Below are positions 16,687-23,536 of a stretch of 29,345 nucleotides of DNA, one piece after another. The position numbers and the translations under genes were made by a program. The notes under the pieces were generated by a model that was given only the letters and a program-made list of their open reading frames with translations, was not told the DNA's origin and did not search any database. The stretch comes from JABMRP01 sp964444795. GTDB lineage: Bacteria; Planctomycetota; Planctomycetia; Pirellulales; Thermoguttaceae. Each line of letters begins with the position of its first letter. The first letter of the stretch is position 1. The stretch covers positions 1 through 29,345 of the forward strand of contig CAYUIQ010000097.1 of NCBI GenBank assembly GCA_964444795.1, written 5' to 3'.

Positions 16687-16824
16687 GCCTAACTTGGTCT
16701 CAGACTGATCCGTGTATCACCTGTAGACTGCTTCGTTGCAGCCTATCACGCTACGAGGCTACTGCGTATGTCCAATCGTTGCAGACAGTTACGCAGCTAT
16801 CTGCCATCCTGGGGCGTGTTAGGC
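16687..16824 (-). repeat. attC-like recombination site with perfect GCCTAAC/GTTAGGC cores
   Basis: GCCTAAC (16687-16693) and GTTAGGC (16818-16824) are perfect complements and perfect matches to the attC cores RYYYAAC and GTTRRRY. Five bases inside the left core lies CTCAG. Four bases inside the right core lies CTGGG, which pairs with it through one G-T wobble. The central part contains a further imperfect pair (CTGCGTA near 16762, TTACGCAG near 16789). The total of 138 bases is within the attC size range. Its minus-strand right core ends 12 bases before the start codon at 16674, as at a cassette boundary. No integrase gene is in the window. Confidence 0.5.
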
Positions 16825-16985
16825 TGTTTCGGTCTAGCACCGGGCTGGGCCGCTTGGTACGTACGTGGCCATCTCCAGCATTAGAGCCGCTCGGTATGGA
16901 GGGGGCAAGGACCTCTGTGGTACGAGCCAATGCTCTTCTCAAGAAACCTTGGGAATACGGCGCGTCCAAAGAACCCCAGGCGCCC

Positions 16986-17089
16986 GTACAACTTTTCCAG
17001 CGGGCTACTATACGCAAACCATTGGCACCGGAATTGCTCTATGAACCATCGCCTCGCGAAAACCGAGCAAAACGCCCGTTTTGTTAGGT
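16986..17089 (-). repeat. Third, weaker attC-like structure
   Basis: GTACAAC (16986-16992) and GTTAGGT (17083-17089) are near-consensus and consensus cores. Inner arms CGGGC (near 17001) and GCCCG (near 17074) are complementary, with spacers of eight and four bases. It would bound a gene-free segment of about 160 bases before the site at 16687. The whole 16675-17235 stretch holds no gene I can support; a minus-strand open frame at 17246-16881 lacks any family features. Confidence 0.22.
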
Positions 17090-17235
17090 CCCGCCGTGCA
17101 AGACCGACCGCTTTTACCCCGTGTGGGGTGTGAAGATATTGCGCGCTGGGCTTGCTGTCCAGAATGCGTGGTTCGGCAGGAGAAACGGGCCCAATGATGG
17201 AATGTATCGACTCGCCCACCCCAATAGAGGATGTC

Positions 17236-18087
17236 ATGACAAGCACCAGTCGAGTGATTGCGATTCTGGCCCTGGGATTGCTGGCTGCCAGTGTGTCCCC
17301 AGCCTATGGACGGACCGCCGGAGAAGCGTACGCCGACGGCGAGGCGCGGCTGGCCGAGGCCGACTTTCGCGGCGCCCTGCAATCGTATGCCGCCGCGGCG
17401 CGCGCCGATCGGAGTAACCGGCTGTATTTGCAGCAGTATCTCATGGTCCGCCAGGTGGTGGCGTTGCGAGAACGTCTCGATGGGGAGACCGATACGGCAC
17501 GCTGGCAACGGCTGGCCGAGCCGCTGCACGCGTTCTACACAAGACAGAAACTCGACGGCGAAGCGCTGGCCTTGGCCGAGAGTATGCACGCCCGGCTCGA
17601 TACGGCCACCTCGGCCGCCCTGCTGGCCGAGACGCAATTGGCCGCCGATCTGAACCAGCCGGCGGCGAAAGTGCTCGGGGCATTGGACGAAAAGAAACAG
17701 ACGCCGCGCACGCAGGTGCTGGCGGCCATCGCCCAAGGCCGGCTTGGCAAGAGCGACGAAGCCCGCGCCTTGCTCGGCAAGATTGAACTCTCCGAGAAAT
17801 CCGGCCCGGGCATGCTCTACGCCGTGTCGCGAGCCAGGGCCGTTTGCGGCGATCAGCCGCAAGCGACCGAGATGCTGGTCCGTGCCTTCGAGGGGATCGC
17901 GCCCAGCAAGCTGGCCGGCGTCAAGGCGCACGCCCAGCAGTGTTCCGATTTCGCGGCTCTTGCCTCGACGCCCGCGTTCACCGCGGCGATGGAAACGAAG
18001 TCGAAAGTCAGCGAGTCGTCGTGTAGCGGCGGCAGCAGTTGCAGCAGTTGCCCGATGAGCGGAAAATGCAAAAGCGGCGGAAAGTGA
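17236..18087 (+). CDS. Exported helical-repeat protein with Cys-rich C-terminal tail
   Basis: The 283-residue product has a signal peptide (VIAILALGLLAASVSPAYG) and an Ala/Leu-rich helical body that reads like tetratricopeptide repeats (AYADGEARLAEADFRGALQSYAAAARAD). The last 25 residues carry C-x5-C-x2-C-x5-C within a Ser/Gly-rich tail, a probable metal or cluster ligand set outside the cytoplasm. The ATG at 17236 follows GAGG at five bases. An in-frame ATG at 17152 would bury the signal peptide, so it is unlikely. The polyferredoxin gene begins nine bases after its stop, or overlaps it if an earlier start is used. The two probably form one redox or metal-handling unit. I do not recognise a named family. 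Confidence 0.82.
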   Translation: MTSTSRVIAILALGLLAASVSPAYGRTAGEAYADGEARLAEADFRGALQSYAAAARADRSNRLYLQQYLMVRQVVALRERLDGETDTARWQRLAEPLHAFYTRQKLDGEALALAESMHARLDTATSAALLAETQLAADLNQPAAKVLGALDEKKQTPRTQVLAAIAQGRLGKSDEARALLGKIELSEKSGPGMLYAVSRARAVCGDQPQATEMLVRAFEGIAPSKLAGVKAHAQQCSDFAALASTPAFTAAMETKSKVSESSCSGGSSCSSCPMSGKCKSGGK

Positions 18088-18095
18088 TCGGCAAG

Positions 18096-19370
18096 ATGTG
18101 CAACACGCGACGTCTCGTTCAATTCGGATTCCTCGCTCTGGTTCTGGTCGGAGTTTACGGCCTCCGCGCGCATGCCGAGCGTTGGTGTCCGCTGGGTGGT
18201 CTCGAAGGGCTCTACACCTACGCCACCGAGGGCACCATGGTCTGTTCCTTGGCCGTGTCGAATCTGTACCTGCTCGGCGGCGTGCTGCTGACGGCGCTGC
18301 TGCTGCGGCGCGCTTTCTGCGGCTACGCCTGCCCCATCGGCACGATTTCCGATTGGACCCGTCGCGGCGCCCGATGGCTGCGATTGCCGGCGGTGGGCGT
18401 GAGCCGCCCGATCGAGAGTGTGCTGGCGTGTGGAAAGTACGTCGTGCTCGGGTTGATTCTTTGGGCGACATGGACGGCCGGCGAACTCGTCTTTCGCGGC
18501 TACGATCCGTGCTACGCGCTGATCGGCTGCTATGGCCGGGGAGGCCCCGAAAGCGGGAGCTTCTGGCCCGAGGATATTCAGATCTGGGCCTACGTCAGTG
18601 CGGGCGCGATCCTCGCCGCGTCGTTGTTCTTCACGATGCCGTTCTGCCGGTGGTTGTGTCCGATGGGCGCGGTGCTGAATCCGTTCTCCCGGTTCGGCCT
18701 GGGACGCGTGCGGCGTGACGCCGAGGTGTGTAGCGATTGCGGCCAATGTGCGACATCCTGCCCGATGAACATCCCCGTGGGTGAAGTCGACGAAGTGCGT
18801 GCCGCTCGCTGTATCGCCTGCGCGCAATGTATCGACCGTTGTGCAAGCCGAAAGACGGGCGACCTTGCTTTGTCTTGGTCGCTACCGGCGGGATGGGGCA
18901 CACGCTGGATGCGCGCGGCACTGGTGCCCGTCTTCCTGGCCTGTCTTGCCGCCGCGGTGGCCGGTGCGTACCTTTTCCCGTTGCCTTCGTTTGTGAAGTC
19001 GCGTGGCGAGCGGCCGGACGACGTGGCGGTGGTGGAGTTGAAAATCGAGAAACTCGGATGTCGCGGCCGGGCAACCAGACTGCTGGGGTTTCTCAATCGC
19101 GACGACATCCTCTACGAGATACCCGGCTATCTGAAGTTCGAGGCCTGGCCCGGTCCCGGGGCGGCCGATGTGCGGATCACCTACGATCCGGCGAAAACCG
19201 ATGAGGATCGCATCAAGGAAGCGATCGTCATGCCCTACTTCGACGGCACGGAATTGTTCTGGTCGGACTTCCGAATCGAAGGCTACGATCCGCTGGGCAT
19301 GGACCTCGATCCCCTCGGCGACGACCTGCTGTCGGACGACGAGGACGGCTCGCTGCTGCTGATTCCGTAG
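18096..19370 (+). CDS. NapH/NosR-type membrane polyferredoxin fused to an HMA-like domain
   Basis: The 424-residue product has several membrane helices and the paired Cys motifs of the NapH/NosR/CcoG group: WCPLGGLEGLYTY, FCGYACPIG and FCRWLCPMG. Two cytoplasmic 4Fe-4S binding motifs follow (CSDCGQCATSCP near residue 212, CIACAQCIDRC near 239). A further helix (about 275-298) precedes a C-terminal region whose beta-alpha-beta pattern resembles a heavy-metal-associated domain, though only one Cys of the usual CxxC is present (LGCRGRA). The tail is very acidic. NapH-type proteins pass electrons across the membrane to periplasmic enzymes; the partner here is probably the Cys-tailed protein just upstream. 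Starts at 18066 (ATG) or 18039 (TTG) are in frame; 18096 avoids overlap. Confidence 0.87.
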   Translation: MCNTRRLVQFGFLALVLVGVYGLRAHAERWCPLGGLEGLYTYATEGTMVCSLAVSNLYLLGGVLLTALLLRRAFCGYACPIGTISDWTRRGARWLRLPAVGVSRPIESVLACGKYVVLGLILWATWTAGELVFRGYDPCYALIGCYGRGGPESGSFWPEDIQIWAYVSAGAILAASLFFTMPFCRWLCPMGAVLNPFSRFGLGRVRRDAEVCSDCGQCATSCPMNIPVGEVDEVRAARCIACAQCIDRCASRKTGDLALSWSLPAGWGTRWMRAALVPVFLACLAAAVAGAYLFPLPSFVKSRGERPDDVAVVELKIEKLGCRGRATRLLGFLNRDDILYEIPGYLKFEAWPGPGAADVRITYDPAKTDEDRIKEAIVMPYFDGTELFWSDFRIEGYDPLGMDLDPLGDDLLSDDEDGSLLLIP

Positions 19371-19401
19371 GGGCTTCCCGATCTCGCCGCCCGATGATTG
19401 C

Positions 19402-20301
19402 CTACGGATGTCCGCGCCGGAACCACCACATGACGCCGAGGCCGATCAGCAGAAGGACAACCGAAGAGGGTTCGGGCACGCTGGCACCGCTGACATACTC
19501 GAAGGTCAGCACCGGCGGGTGGTCGGGGTGTTCGCGGCTGCCGAATCCGCGATTACTCGACCTGCCGGAATCGTCAATTCGCTCGTCGCCCAGGACGATC
19601 CAGCCCATATTTGACGTTGGATCGGCAAGCCATGCGTTGAGGTCGGCCTCCATGTCAGCCGACGCGAACGCGACCGGTCCCAAGTAGGGGGCGGCCGGGA
19701 CCGTGCCCGCCGGATCACCGTATACGCTGGGGTCGAGAGGCGCGTTGCCCAAGGCACCCTCTTGTGGCCAGTAGCCCGGATCGGCCGGGTTTGGATTGTA
19801 CGGATCGTGAATCGCGGGGTCGTACATCGTGTGGAGCCAGGTTGCGTCGTCCTCCACGGCGGAGGCGCCGCTTCCGGCCCCGCTGATGCCCGCGTTCGCC
19901 TCGGAAGCGCCTTCGCCCCAATCGCTATCGAGCCGTACCAGCCAGAAGTCGCGAGATTCTCCCGAGGTGTCCTTCTTTGGCATGTCGACCACTTCCAGAG
20001 TCAACTCGGCCGTTCCCGGCACGATCACGGCTCCGTCCGGAATACCCGACAAGTCGAACCGGATCAATCCGCGTCGAAGGAGACTTCTGGCACGATTGCG
20101 GCCGGCCGAGAAGAAATCGCCGCTGCCGTTGCTGTTTAATGGGGATTGCGGGTCCGCCGGATCGTGCTCGTACAACGTGTTGTCGTTGCTGGATGTCATC
20201 GATACTACCGCGGCACAAGCGCGGGGTAGTCTGGCGTGGCCGATCGACACGACCAATAGCATGGGGATGTATACGGGCAGGGAGGCTCTGAAACAACGCA
20301 T
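19402..20301 (-). CDS. PEP-CTERM exported protein with DNRLRE-like domain
   Basis: The 299-residue product starts with a signal-like hydrophobic stretch. It ends with a PEP-CTERM sorting tail: VPEPSS, a hydrophobic helix and the basic RRGHP. Such tails are cut by exosortase at the cell surface. The middle contains RRGLIRFDLSGIPDGAVI and AELTLEVVDM, like the beta-sandwich DNRLRE family of surface proteins. An acidic, Asp/Pro/Asn-rich stretch (HDPYNPNPADPGYWP) may bind calcium. The ATG at 20301 follows AGGAG at eight bases. It is the last minus-strand gene, 108 bases after the DUF1559 pseudopilin and convergent with the polyferredoxin gene. Its function on the envelope is unknown. Confidence 0.85.
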   Translation of the reverse strand: MRCFRASLPVYIPMLLVVSIGHARLPRACAAVVSMTSSNDNTLYEHDPADPQSPLNSNGSGDFFSAGRNRARSLLRRGLIRFDLSGIPDGAVIVPGTAELTLEVVDMPKKDTSGESRDFWLVRLDSDWGEGASEANAGISGAGSGASAVEDDATWLHTMYDPAIHDPYNPNPADPGYWPQEGALGNAPLDPSVYGDPAGTVPAAPYLGPVAFASADMEADLNAWLADPTSNMGWIVLGDERIDDSGRSSNRGFGSREHPDHPPVLTFEYVSGASVPEPSSVVLLLIGLGVMWWFRRGHP

Positions 20302-20409
20302 GGGGTAACTCCTGTGGTGCCGGAATCCGAGAAAGGCAACGTCAACAATTCGGTGTGGTAGGCGGTGTGGGTAAAGGCGGGTATGCGGAAAAGGTCTCGT
20401 GTCGGCGGA

Positions 20410-21393
20410 CTACTCGAAATCGCCGATCACTTCGCAACCGTTTCGGGAGCATAGGGCCCGAAGCGTTTCCAACGGGAGCGACTCGCTGAGAAAACGGACG
20501 GAACCATCGGTAAACGCGAAGTTAGCTCCGCCCGGATGGCTGCTGCCGAAAGCACACTTGCGACGGTCTTCGTAAACCTCGAAGTCGAGTACGGACGCCA
20601 GCGGAGGGTCGGCTTGCTGGCGGTTGGCATAATCAAAGGGGAGTTGGTAATTGATCGGGGCGAAGGCGCTCATGGTGACGTCGCCGATACGTTTCCGCCC
20701 GCCAATGGCCGCCCATTTCCCCAAGTACTTGAGTGATTCAGCCCAATAGACGCCGGTGAAAGTTTCCAGGTTGGGGTCGTGATGGTTTCGTTCGCCCAGC
20801 AGAATCGTCTGGCTCGTCCCATCGAACACCATCGACAGGCGCACCGGCAGTTGATCCGGTTGGGGATCCGAACCGGGGCCGGTCGTGTGGAACATCCCGT
20901 CGCAGGTTGCCTGCGTGGGGTGATGTGATCGGGTGCCGCCGTTGCCGCCATAGCTGGTCATGCCGTAGTGTCGACCGGCCACGACGACGGGGTTCTCGGG
21001 AATCGAGTCGGAAGGACAGAGAAAGATCGGCAATACGGTCGCCGAGCGAGCGGCCGGTCCGCCCCGGGTGTTGTTCAGCGGAGCCGTGTAGTCCCAGTCC
21101 CGCAGTACGTTGCCTTGCTCGATAAACGGCAGCAAGTACGTGAACAGCGAAGTGCCTCGATACCGGGGCGACCAACGGCACTCGAACTGATCCAGGCCCG
21201 GGGGAAATTCGCCGTGACTCTCGTGACGGTTGTGGGCGGCCAGGGCAAGCTGTTTCAGGTGGTTGGCACACGTCATCCGCCGAGCGGCTGCCCGCGAGGC
21301 CTGCACGGCCGGCAGCAACAACCCCAGCAGGACGCCGATGATGGCGATCACCACGAGCAGTTCGATCAACGTAAAGCCGCGCGAGCTTTTCAC
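20410..21393 (-). CDS. DUF1559-type pseudopilin (planctomycete prepilin-like protein)
   Basis: The 327-residue product begins with a type IV prepilin motif, RGFTLIELLVVIAIIGVL, in which cleavage after Gly and methylation of Phe are expected. After the helix comes the DUF1559 body, with QLALAAHNRHESHGEFPPG, FLCPSDS, MVFDGTSQTILLGE and the hallmark HPGGANFAFTDGSVRFLSE. This family is greatly expanded in planctomycetes and its function is not settled. It starts with GTG at 21393, eight bases after GGAGG, and 16 bases after the TiaS-like gene's stop. It is full length. It may be exported with the PEP-CTERM protein downstream. Confidence 0.93.
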   Translation of the reverse strand: MKSSRGFTLIELLVVIAIIGVLLGLLLPAVQASRAAARRMTCANHLKQLALAAHNRHESHGEFPPGLDQFECRWSPRYRGTSLFTYLLPFIEQGNVLRDWDYTAPLNNTRGGPAARSATVLPIFLCPSDSIPENPVVVAGRHYGMTSYGGNGGTRSHHPTQATCDGMFHTTGPGSDPQPDQLPVRLSMVFDGTSQTILLGERNHHDPNLETFTGVYWAESLKYLGKWAAIGGRKRIGDVTMSAFAPINYQLPFDYANRQQADPPLASVLDFEVYEDRRKCAFGSSHPGGANFAFTDGSVRFLSESLPLETLRALCSRNGCEVIGDFE

Positions 21394-21409
21394 GATCGTG
21401 GCCTCCGCC

Positions 21410-22129
21410 TTACGTTAGACGTACCGAATTCCAGCAATCCGATTCAGGGTCGTCGTGGGTTGCGGGCCGGGCATACAACACGATACTCTTACCCCGATAG
21501 CTGGGTCGCAGGTGCTTGCCGACGTCGACCGTTCCAGCGGTGACGGTCCGGCCGCTTTCCAGACATCGCACCGACACGTCGCGCGCCCGTAATGACGGGA
21601 CGTCTTGCGGGCCGCTCAGATCGTCGGGCCAAGAACCGATTTGCACGACGCGACCGTCGTTCCCCTCGGCAACCAAACCCACTGCCGCCAGGGCACCGAT
21701 GACACCGTCTTCCGTGCCGCCACAAGCTTCGAGGTGGACGCCATGCGTCGCGGCAAGGTGGCGCGCCTCGTGCTGCGTTACCAGCGATTTCTGACATCGC
21801 CTGCCAAATTCGGTAAGCGCGCCGGGAACCGTCTCGGTCACGCAGAACCCCGGATCGCTTCCTTCGAGGAATCGCCCGAGCATGAAATCGCGGAGCGTAT
21901 CGATCAGGAGTTCCAGAGACTCGACCGCCGAACCGTTGCGTGGCTCAAGCAGTATCGAGGCGGCGCTGTTCTTGCTCGTACAGGGTACGCGGGGATCGAT
22001 CAGCAATTGATGACGCACGATCACCGCACAACGATATCGGTCCGACAGATGCGTTGCCAACGCCCTGGCAAACTTATTGGTGCCCGGCGTGCCAGGCATA
22101 TCCGTGTCGTCGATTCCGACGTAGATCAC
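21410..22129 (-). CDS. TiaS-like protein (GIDDTD motif)
   Basis: The 239-residue product begins IYVGIDDTDMPGTPG, the nucleotide-binding motif of the TiaS family (tRNA-Ile2 agmatinylcytidine synthase, COG1571). It also has HQLLIDPRVPCTSKNSAAS and GGTEDGVIGALAAVGL, both paralleling archaeal TiaS segments. It lacks the OB-fold and zinc-ribbon C-terminus of archaeal TiaS, so the tRNA role is doubtful. A bacterial nucleotide-dependent enzyme of unknown substrate is more likely. GTG at 22129 is preceded by GGAGG at eight bases, and GTGA overlaps the stop of the membrane-protein gene, so the two are coupled. The frame remains open upstream to 22390, but that part is out-of-frame membrane-protein DNA. 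Confidence 0.72.
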   Translation of the reverse strand: MIYVGIDDTDMPGTPGTNKFARALATHLSDRYRCAVIVRHQLLIDPRVPCTSKNSAASILLEPRNGSAVESLELLIDTLRDFMLGRFLEGSDPGFCVTETVPGALTEFGRRCQKSLVTQHEARHLAATHGVHLEACGGTEDGVIGALAAVGLVAEGNDGRVVQIGSWPDDLSGPQDVPSLRARDVSVRCLESGRTVTAGTVDVGKHLRPSYRGKSIVLYARPATHDDPESDCWNSVRLT

Positions 22130-22755
22130 GAGGCCGCCTCCGAGGTGGCCGCGCTGGGGCTGTCGGAGGAAAATCGAAACCAAACCATCGCGCTGAGTAA
22201 TCCGGCCACGATCCCGCACAACGCATACGTGCCCACAGCCTGGAACCACCACGCGGCCAGCGGCCGGGCCGCAAAGTGATCGAAGCCGCCGAACTTCACG
22301 CCTGCCCGTACCGTCAACGCAGCCAGATTGATGGTCAAGCCAGCGGTGGCAAAGGCAAGGTATAGCCGCCATCCTTTGCGGACCTGCCAAAGAGCCACAT
22401 CCAGGAACGGCCCGGTCAGTGCGAGGCTCGTCAGTGCGCCAACTCCAGGCGTAGCCAACCCGCCCGCCTTGATCATGAGCGCGGAGCCCAGGGCCGTCGT
22501 TCCCATGACCATGCCGCCCATCCGGCGGGGAGCCAGGGACAAACCCAGGGCCATGGGAAAAACGGACCGCAGGATTGCGTGCCCGGGAATCCGCAGGCTA
22601 AGATCCAAAAAAACGGTCGCCAGGGCCGCACTCACGCCGGCTCCCAACAACACAACCATCGCCGTCACATCAGACGATTGCCCTTCTCGTGCCAGAGCGG
22701 GTACGCGGCTGTTGCCAGCCAGTCCGGGATGGATGGACAATACTGCGGATCGCAT
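22126..22755 (-). CDS. Small polytopic membrane protein, ECF S-component/CbiM-like
   Basis: The 209-residue product has five to six hydrophobic helices. It contains RIPGHAILRSVFPMALGLSL and LTSLALTGPFLDVALW, which recall the substrate-binding membrane components of energy-coupling factor transporters. The annotation is a pattern resemblance, not a family match I can prove. No ATPase or EcfT gene is adjacent, so it would have to share a module encoded elsewhere. ATG at 22755 is preceded by AAAGG at six bases; an ATG at 22770 is in frame without a site. It follows a ModE-type regulator gene and a large palindrome, and is coupled to the TiaS-like gene. Uptake of a metal oxyanion or a vitamin-like compound is a guess from context. 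Confidence 0.65.
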   Translation of the reverse strand: MRSAVLSIHPGLAGNSRVPALAREGQSSDVTAMVVLLGAGVSAALATVFLDLSLRIPGHAILRSVFPMALGLSLAPRRMGGMVMGTTALGSALMIKAGGLATPGVGALTSLALTGPFLDVALWQVRKGWRLYLAFATAGLTINLAALTVRAGVKFGGFDHFAARPLAAWWFQAVGTYALCGIVAGLLSAMVWFRFSSDSPSAATSEAAS

Positions 22756-22801
22756 CGGCGCCCTTTCCATTTTCTGGAGTTCTTCAAAGTGGGCAGTACA
22801 C

Positions 22802-22825
22802 CAAATCGCACGGCCGTGCGATTTG
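22802..22825. promoter_or_regulatory. 24-bp perfect palindrome, probable operator
   Basis: CAAATCGCACGG at 22802-22813 is followed directly by its exact reverse complement at 22814-22825. It lies between the stop of the ModE-like regulator gene (22900) and the start of the membrane-protein gene, 46 bases upstream of 22755. The ends ATCGC and GCGAT resemble the outer part of E. coli ModE half-sites. With no T-run and no loop, an operator dyad is more likely than a terminator. No second copy was found in the divergent gap upstream of the regulator. Confidence 0.5.
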
Positions 22826-22899
22826 ACCTTGATTCTACCATTCCTTGAAGTTGCGCCAAGAGGCAGAGAAGCACGCCCACCCGATAGTCGCGTCAGGGG

Positions 22900-23301
22900 C
22901 TACCCGGAGGTAGGGGCCTCAGAATCAGGGGCTGTTTCAAACCGTGAGGAGAATTCCTGCTCGACGACCTCGAACATCCGCCGTCGCAGGGCATCGTAGT
23001 CGGACACCAAGCGGATGGCCAACTCGGTCAAGGAGCTTCGACTGGCTCCCTTTCCGCCGACGCGCGTGTCGACCAGAGGCTCACCCAGAGCTTGTTCCGC
23101 CTTTTTGACGCGAGCCCATACATGACGGTAGCTCTTCCCGAGTGTTTCCGCCGCGGCCTTGATCGAGCCGGATTGCTGTATCGCCTTGAGGATCTTGCTG
23201 ATCCCGAAGCCGAAGACATACTGGTCATCCGTTTCCAGCCAAACCTTGACCCGAGGCTGTATCTGCTTTCGTTTCGAGCGATTTTGTCGAGAACGGACCA
23301 C
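22900..23301 (-). CDS. ModE-type winged HTH regulator lacking molybdate-binding domains
   Basis: The 133-residue product matches the N-terminal DNA-binding half of ModE. VWLETDDQYVFGFGISKIL leads to the helix-turn-helix GSIKAAAETLGKSYRHVW and the wing VGGKGASRSSLTELA. ModE proteins regulate molybdate uptake and molybdenum-enzyme genes. Here the Mop/TOBE domains that bind the oxyanion are absent, as in stand-alone ModE-N proteins, so the signal may come through a partner or be different. The GTG at 23301 has GGAG about seven bases upstream. The palindrome at 22802 sits just downstream, before the next operon gene, and is its best candidate binding site. Regulation of molybdenum or tungsten uptake is inferred from the family only. 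Confidence 0.85.
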   Translation of the reverse strand: MVRSRQNRSKRKQIQPRVKVWLETDDQYVFGFGISKILKAIQQSGSIKAAAETLGKSYRHVWARVKKAEQALGEPLVDTRVGGKGASRSSLTELAIRLVSDYDALRRRMFEVVEQEFSSRFETAPDSEAPTSG

Positions 23302-23357
23302 GGTCGGGCTCCGGTTCGGTTCGTGTCGGCCGTTTCCTGGTTGGTCAAGTCGAGATC

Positions 23358-23522
23358 ATGGATGGTGCGTGGATCGATGTCAAGAGCCCGGAACTGCACG
23401 AGGACGACCTTATCCTGCCATGCGGGCCCCGCCGACTGGAAAAATGGGCTCAATCCAGGTATACCAGGGCTTTGACGTTTTTGCGCCGGAAGGTCCGGTG
23501 CGATGGTTTTGCCGGACGATAA
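23358..23522 (+). CDS. Possible small protein between the regulator and the MBL gene
   Basis: An open frame of 54 codons begins at ATG 23358 and ends at TAA 23520-23522. It encodes a charged peptide with KSPELHEDDLILPCG and a basic C-terminal half. Third codon positions favour G or C, though less than in neighbouring genes, and the ribosome site is weak. It could be a real small gene, a remnant or chance. No family is recognised. Confidence 0.25.
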   Translation: MDGAWIDVKSPELHEDDLILPCGPRRLEKWAQSRYTRALTFLRRKVRCDGFAGR

Positions 23523-23536
23523 CCCCCCGACGCTCG

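Noticed and set aside
16881..17246. 121-codon minus-strand frame in the island
   Set aside because: No recognisable domain, no ribosome site, and it overlaps the start of the Cys-tailed protein gene. Left as noncoding.
17008..18471. Long minus-strand open frame opposite the Cys-tailed protein and the polyferredoxin gene
   Set aside because: It is antisense to two proteins with clear motifs, is rich in Arg/Ala/Gly as expected from GC-rich antisense, and shows no family features.
22130..22390. N-terminal extension of the TiaS-like frame
   Set aside because: It overlaps membrane-protein coding sequence in another frame and lacks protein-like character. GTG at 22129 has a good ribosome site.
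22802..22825. Palindrome as an intrinsic terminator of the ModE-like gene
   Set aside because: There is no loop and no useful T-run on either side, so an operator is the better reading.
23159..23497. N-terminal extension of the MBL hydrolase frame
   Set aside because: It is antisense to the ModE-like gene, then crosses noncoding DNA. MBL homology begins after 23537.
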